Shown here: positions 6,926 through 7,940 of the stretch, piece by piece
Position numbering within the stretch: the stretch's first letter is position 1
How the letters are laid out: every line of letters begins with the position of its first letter
Source of the DNA: an uncultured Plesiomonas sp.
GTDB lineage: Bacteria > Pseudomonadota > Gammaproteobacteria > Enterobacterales > CAMTGL01
Length of the DNA stretch: 7,940 nucleotides
NCBI GenBank assembly: GCA_947071955.1
Contig: CAMTGL010000090.1
Location: forward strand, 1-7,940
Reading direction: 5' to 3'
The notes under the pieces: generated by a model
Databases searched by the model: none
What the model was told of the DNA's origin: nothing
Seen by the model: the letters and a program-made list of their open reading frames with translations, nothing else
Made by a program: the position numbers and the translations under genes

Positions 6926-6944
6926 ATGGCACAGAATCCCTATT
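6926..6944 (+). promoter_or_regulatory. mar/sox/rob-box-like site upstream of tolC
   Basis: The 19 bp match the MarA/SoxS/Rob consensus AYnGCACnnWnnRYYAAAY at 11 of 14 specified places and begin ATGGCAC, the same 7-mer I recall from the E. coli tolC marbox. The site starts 37 bp before the tolC -10, close to the roughly 40 bp recalled for E. coli. Activation of tolC by stress-responsive AraC-family regulators is therefore likely. Confidence 0.6.
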
Positions 6945-6959
6945 TCTCTGCAAAGACTT

Positions 6960-6968
6960 TGGTACACT
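6960..6968 (+). promoter_or_regulatory. tolC promoter, extended -10
   Basis: TGGTACACT reads as a TGn extended -10 followed by TACACT (6963-6968), a four of six match to TATAAT. No strong -35 hexamer lies 16-18 bp upstream, which fits an extended -10 promoter helped by an activator at the marbox-like site. Transcription would start near 6975, giving a leader of about 60 nt. Confidence 0.55.
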
Positions 6969-7023
6969 AGCGCACAATTTTGCGGTGATTGATTGCATCA
7001 CAACTTAGATAAAATTATCGAAC

Positions 7024-7028
7024 AAGGA
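7024..7028 (+). promoter_or_regulatory. tolC ribosome binding site
   Basis: AAGGA lies six bases before the tolC ATG. Just upstream the leader has two small symmetrical elements, GTGAT/ATCAC (6985-7001) and GATAA-AA-TTATC (7008-7019), the second ending four bases before the AAGGA. Confidence 0.8.
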
Positions 7029-7034
7029 ATAGCC

Positions 7035-7940
7035 ATGAAAAAGATTCTGCCCATTTTGATCGGGTTGAGCCTCGGTAGTATTGGTATGACAGCACAGGCT
7101 GATTCATTACTGGATATCTATCAGCAAGCAAAAGTGAATGATCCTGTACTGCGTAAAGCTTCTGCCGATCGTGATGGGGTTGTTGAGCAGATCAATCAGG
7201 CACGCTCTACCTTGTTGCCGCAACTCAATGCAAACGCCGGTGCCAACTATAACCGTGATACCAGCCGTTCAAGTGAAAGTAACGGCACATTGGCGCAGAT
7301 TACCTTGACTCAGTCTCTGTATGATCGGGCAAATTGGGTGAAACTGACACAGGCTGAGAAAAAAGGCAGTCAGGCTGACGTCAACTACTCTGCCGCCCAG
7401 CAAAACCTGATTTTACGGGTTGCTAATGCCTACTTTGGCGTGCTGCGCGCACAAGATGATCTGACCGTAATTCTGGCTGAGAAAAAGGCCGTTTACCGCC
7501 AGTTAGAGCAGACCAAACAGCGTTTTGATGTAGGTTTGGTTGCGATTACTGATGTACAAGATGCACAAGCACAATACGATCAGGTGATTGCCAGCCAGAT
7601 TACCGCACAAAACTCGCTGGATAACAGCCTAGAGAACCTGCGTGAAATCACCGGTAATCTGCCAAACCAGATCAATATTCTGGATACCAAGCAGTTCAGC
7701 ACCCAAAAGCCGCTGAAAATTGATCAGCTGATGAAAGAAGCCGATGCGAAAAACTTAAGCCTGATGGCGGCACGTTTGGGCCAAGAGCTGTCACGTGAAA
7801 GTATTCGTTTAGCAGAGTCTGGTCATTTGCCGACACTTGGTCTTCAGGGATCGGTCGGTATATCTGATACTGATGTAACCAGAAGCCCATCTCCAGGTAA
7901 TCAATCTACCCACGGTGATAACTCTTCAGTTGGCATTAAC
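7035..7940 (+). CDS. tolC: Outer-membrane efflux channel TolC (3' end outside the window)
   Basis: TolC trimers form the outer-membrane beta-barrel and periplasmic alpha-helical tunnel used by AcrAB-type, MacAB and EmrAB pumps and by type I secretion systems. The ATG at 7035 opens 302 codons that are still open at the right edge; E. coli TolC has 493 residues, so about 60 percent is present. A 22-residue signal peptide (KK, then the hydrophobic ILPILIGLSLGSIGM) ends at AQA before D23. DSLLDIYQQA resembles the family's mature N-terminus, and RFDVGLVAITDVQDAQAQYD, in the helical hairpin, is nearly identical to E. coli. The first part of the structural repeat is complete through GHLPTLGLQGSVGISDT. 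The segments expected to form surface loops (residues near 80-90 and 285-300) differ most from E. coli, as is usual for phage- and colicin-exposed loops. Confidence 0.97.
   Translation, partial: MKKILPILIGLSLGSIGMTAQADSLLDIYQQAKVNDPVLRKASADRDGVVEQINQARSTLLPQLNANAGANYNRDTSRSSESNGTLAQITLTQSLYDRANWVKLTQAEKKGSQADVNYSAAQQNLILRVANAYFGVLRAQDDLTVILAEKKAVYRQLEQTKQRFDVGLVAITDVQDAQAQYDQVIASQITAQNSLDNSLENLREITGNLPNQINILDTKQFSTQKPLKIDQLMKEADAKNLSLMAARLGQELSRESIRLAESGHLPTLGLQGSVGISDTDVTRSPSPGNQSTHGDNSSVGIN

Larger units (their letters stand above)
6812..7034. promoter_or_regulatory. Divergent nudF-tolC control region
   Basis: The 223 bp between two divergent starts contain no gene. From left to right they hold the nudF leader, a group of TTAAAG words with an 8-bp inverted repeat (6852-6890), a pyrimidine-rich run on the plus strand (about 6891-6910), a mar/sox/rob-box-like site (6926-6944), the tolC extended -10 (6960-6968) and the tolC leader. 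I could not pick a convincing -35/-10 pair for nudF; the inverted repeat lies 59-79 bp upstream of its start. Confidence 0.7.

Noticed and set aside
6985..7001. GGTGA...TCACA in the tolC leader as a CRP site
   Set aside because: The half sites are separated by 9 rather than 6 bases and the left half lacks TGTGA, so it does not fit the CRP consensus.
1..7940. A novel defence, mobile or biosynthetic system
   Set aside because: Every large reading frame is a well-known core gene, and no repeats array, integrase, transposase, tRNA junction or clear shift in composition is visible.

Overview
The window is ordinary core chromosome of a gammaproteobacterium, most likely a member of the Enterobacterales. 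ParC, ParE, CpdA, YqiA, NudF and TolC can all be aligned by eye over their length to remembered Escherichia coli K-12 sequences. Assignment below order level is not possible from this stretch; a lineage outside the E. coli/Salmonella group is likely because the gene order differs from E. coli.

Layout, left to right. Bases 2-82 hold the last 26 codons of a rightward gene that I do not recognise. It converges on parC across a long stem-loop (149-191) that can end transcription from both sides. A leftward gene series fills 223-6811; read in its own direction the order is nudF, a 266-bp AT-rich gap, cpdA, yqiA, parE, parC. From 6812 to 7034 lies a divergent control region, and tolC starts at 7035 on the plus strand and runs off the right edge after 302 codons.

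Functions. nudF makes ADP-ribose pyrophosphatase, cpdA the 3',5'-cAMP phosphodiesterase, and yqiA a small alpha/beta-hydrolase esterase. parE and parC encode the two subunits of topoisomerase IV, which separates daughter chromosomes. tolC encodes the outer-membrane channel shared by tripartite efflux pumps and type I secretion systems. cpdA and yqiA overlap by one base (TGATG) and are probably translationally coupled. parE and parC are only 21 bp apart, so both topoisomerase IV subunits can come from one transcript.

Two differences from the remembered E. coli order stand out. parC directly follows parE, whereas in E. coli about ten genes separate them. The small gene yqiB (DUF1249), which sits between nudF and cpdA in E. 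coli, is absent; its place is taken by an AT-rich spacer with no plausible gene. I found no mobile element, CRISPR array, tRNA, rRNA or sign of a new system. The points most worth a second look are the missing yqiB, the symmetrical TTAAAG cluster between nudF and tolC, and the inverted repeat between yqiA and parE.
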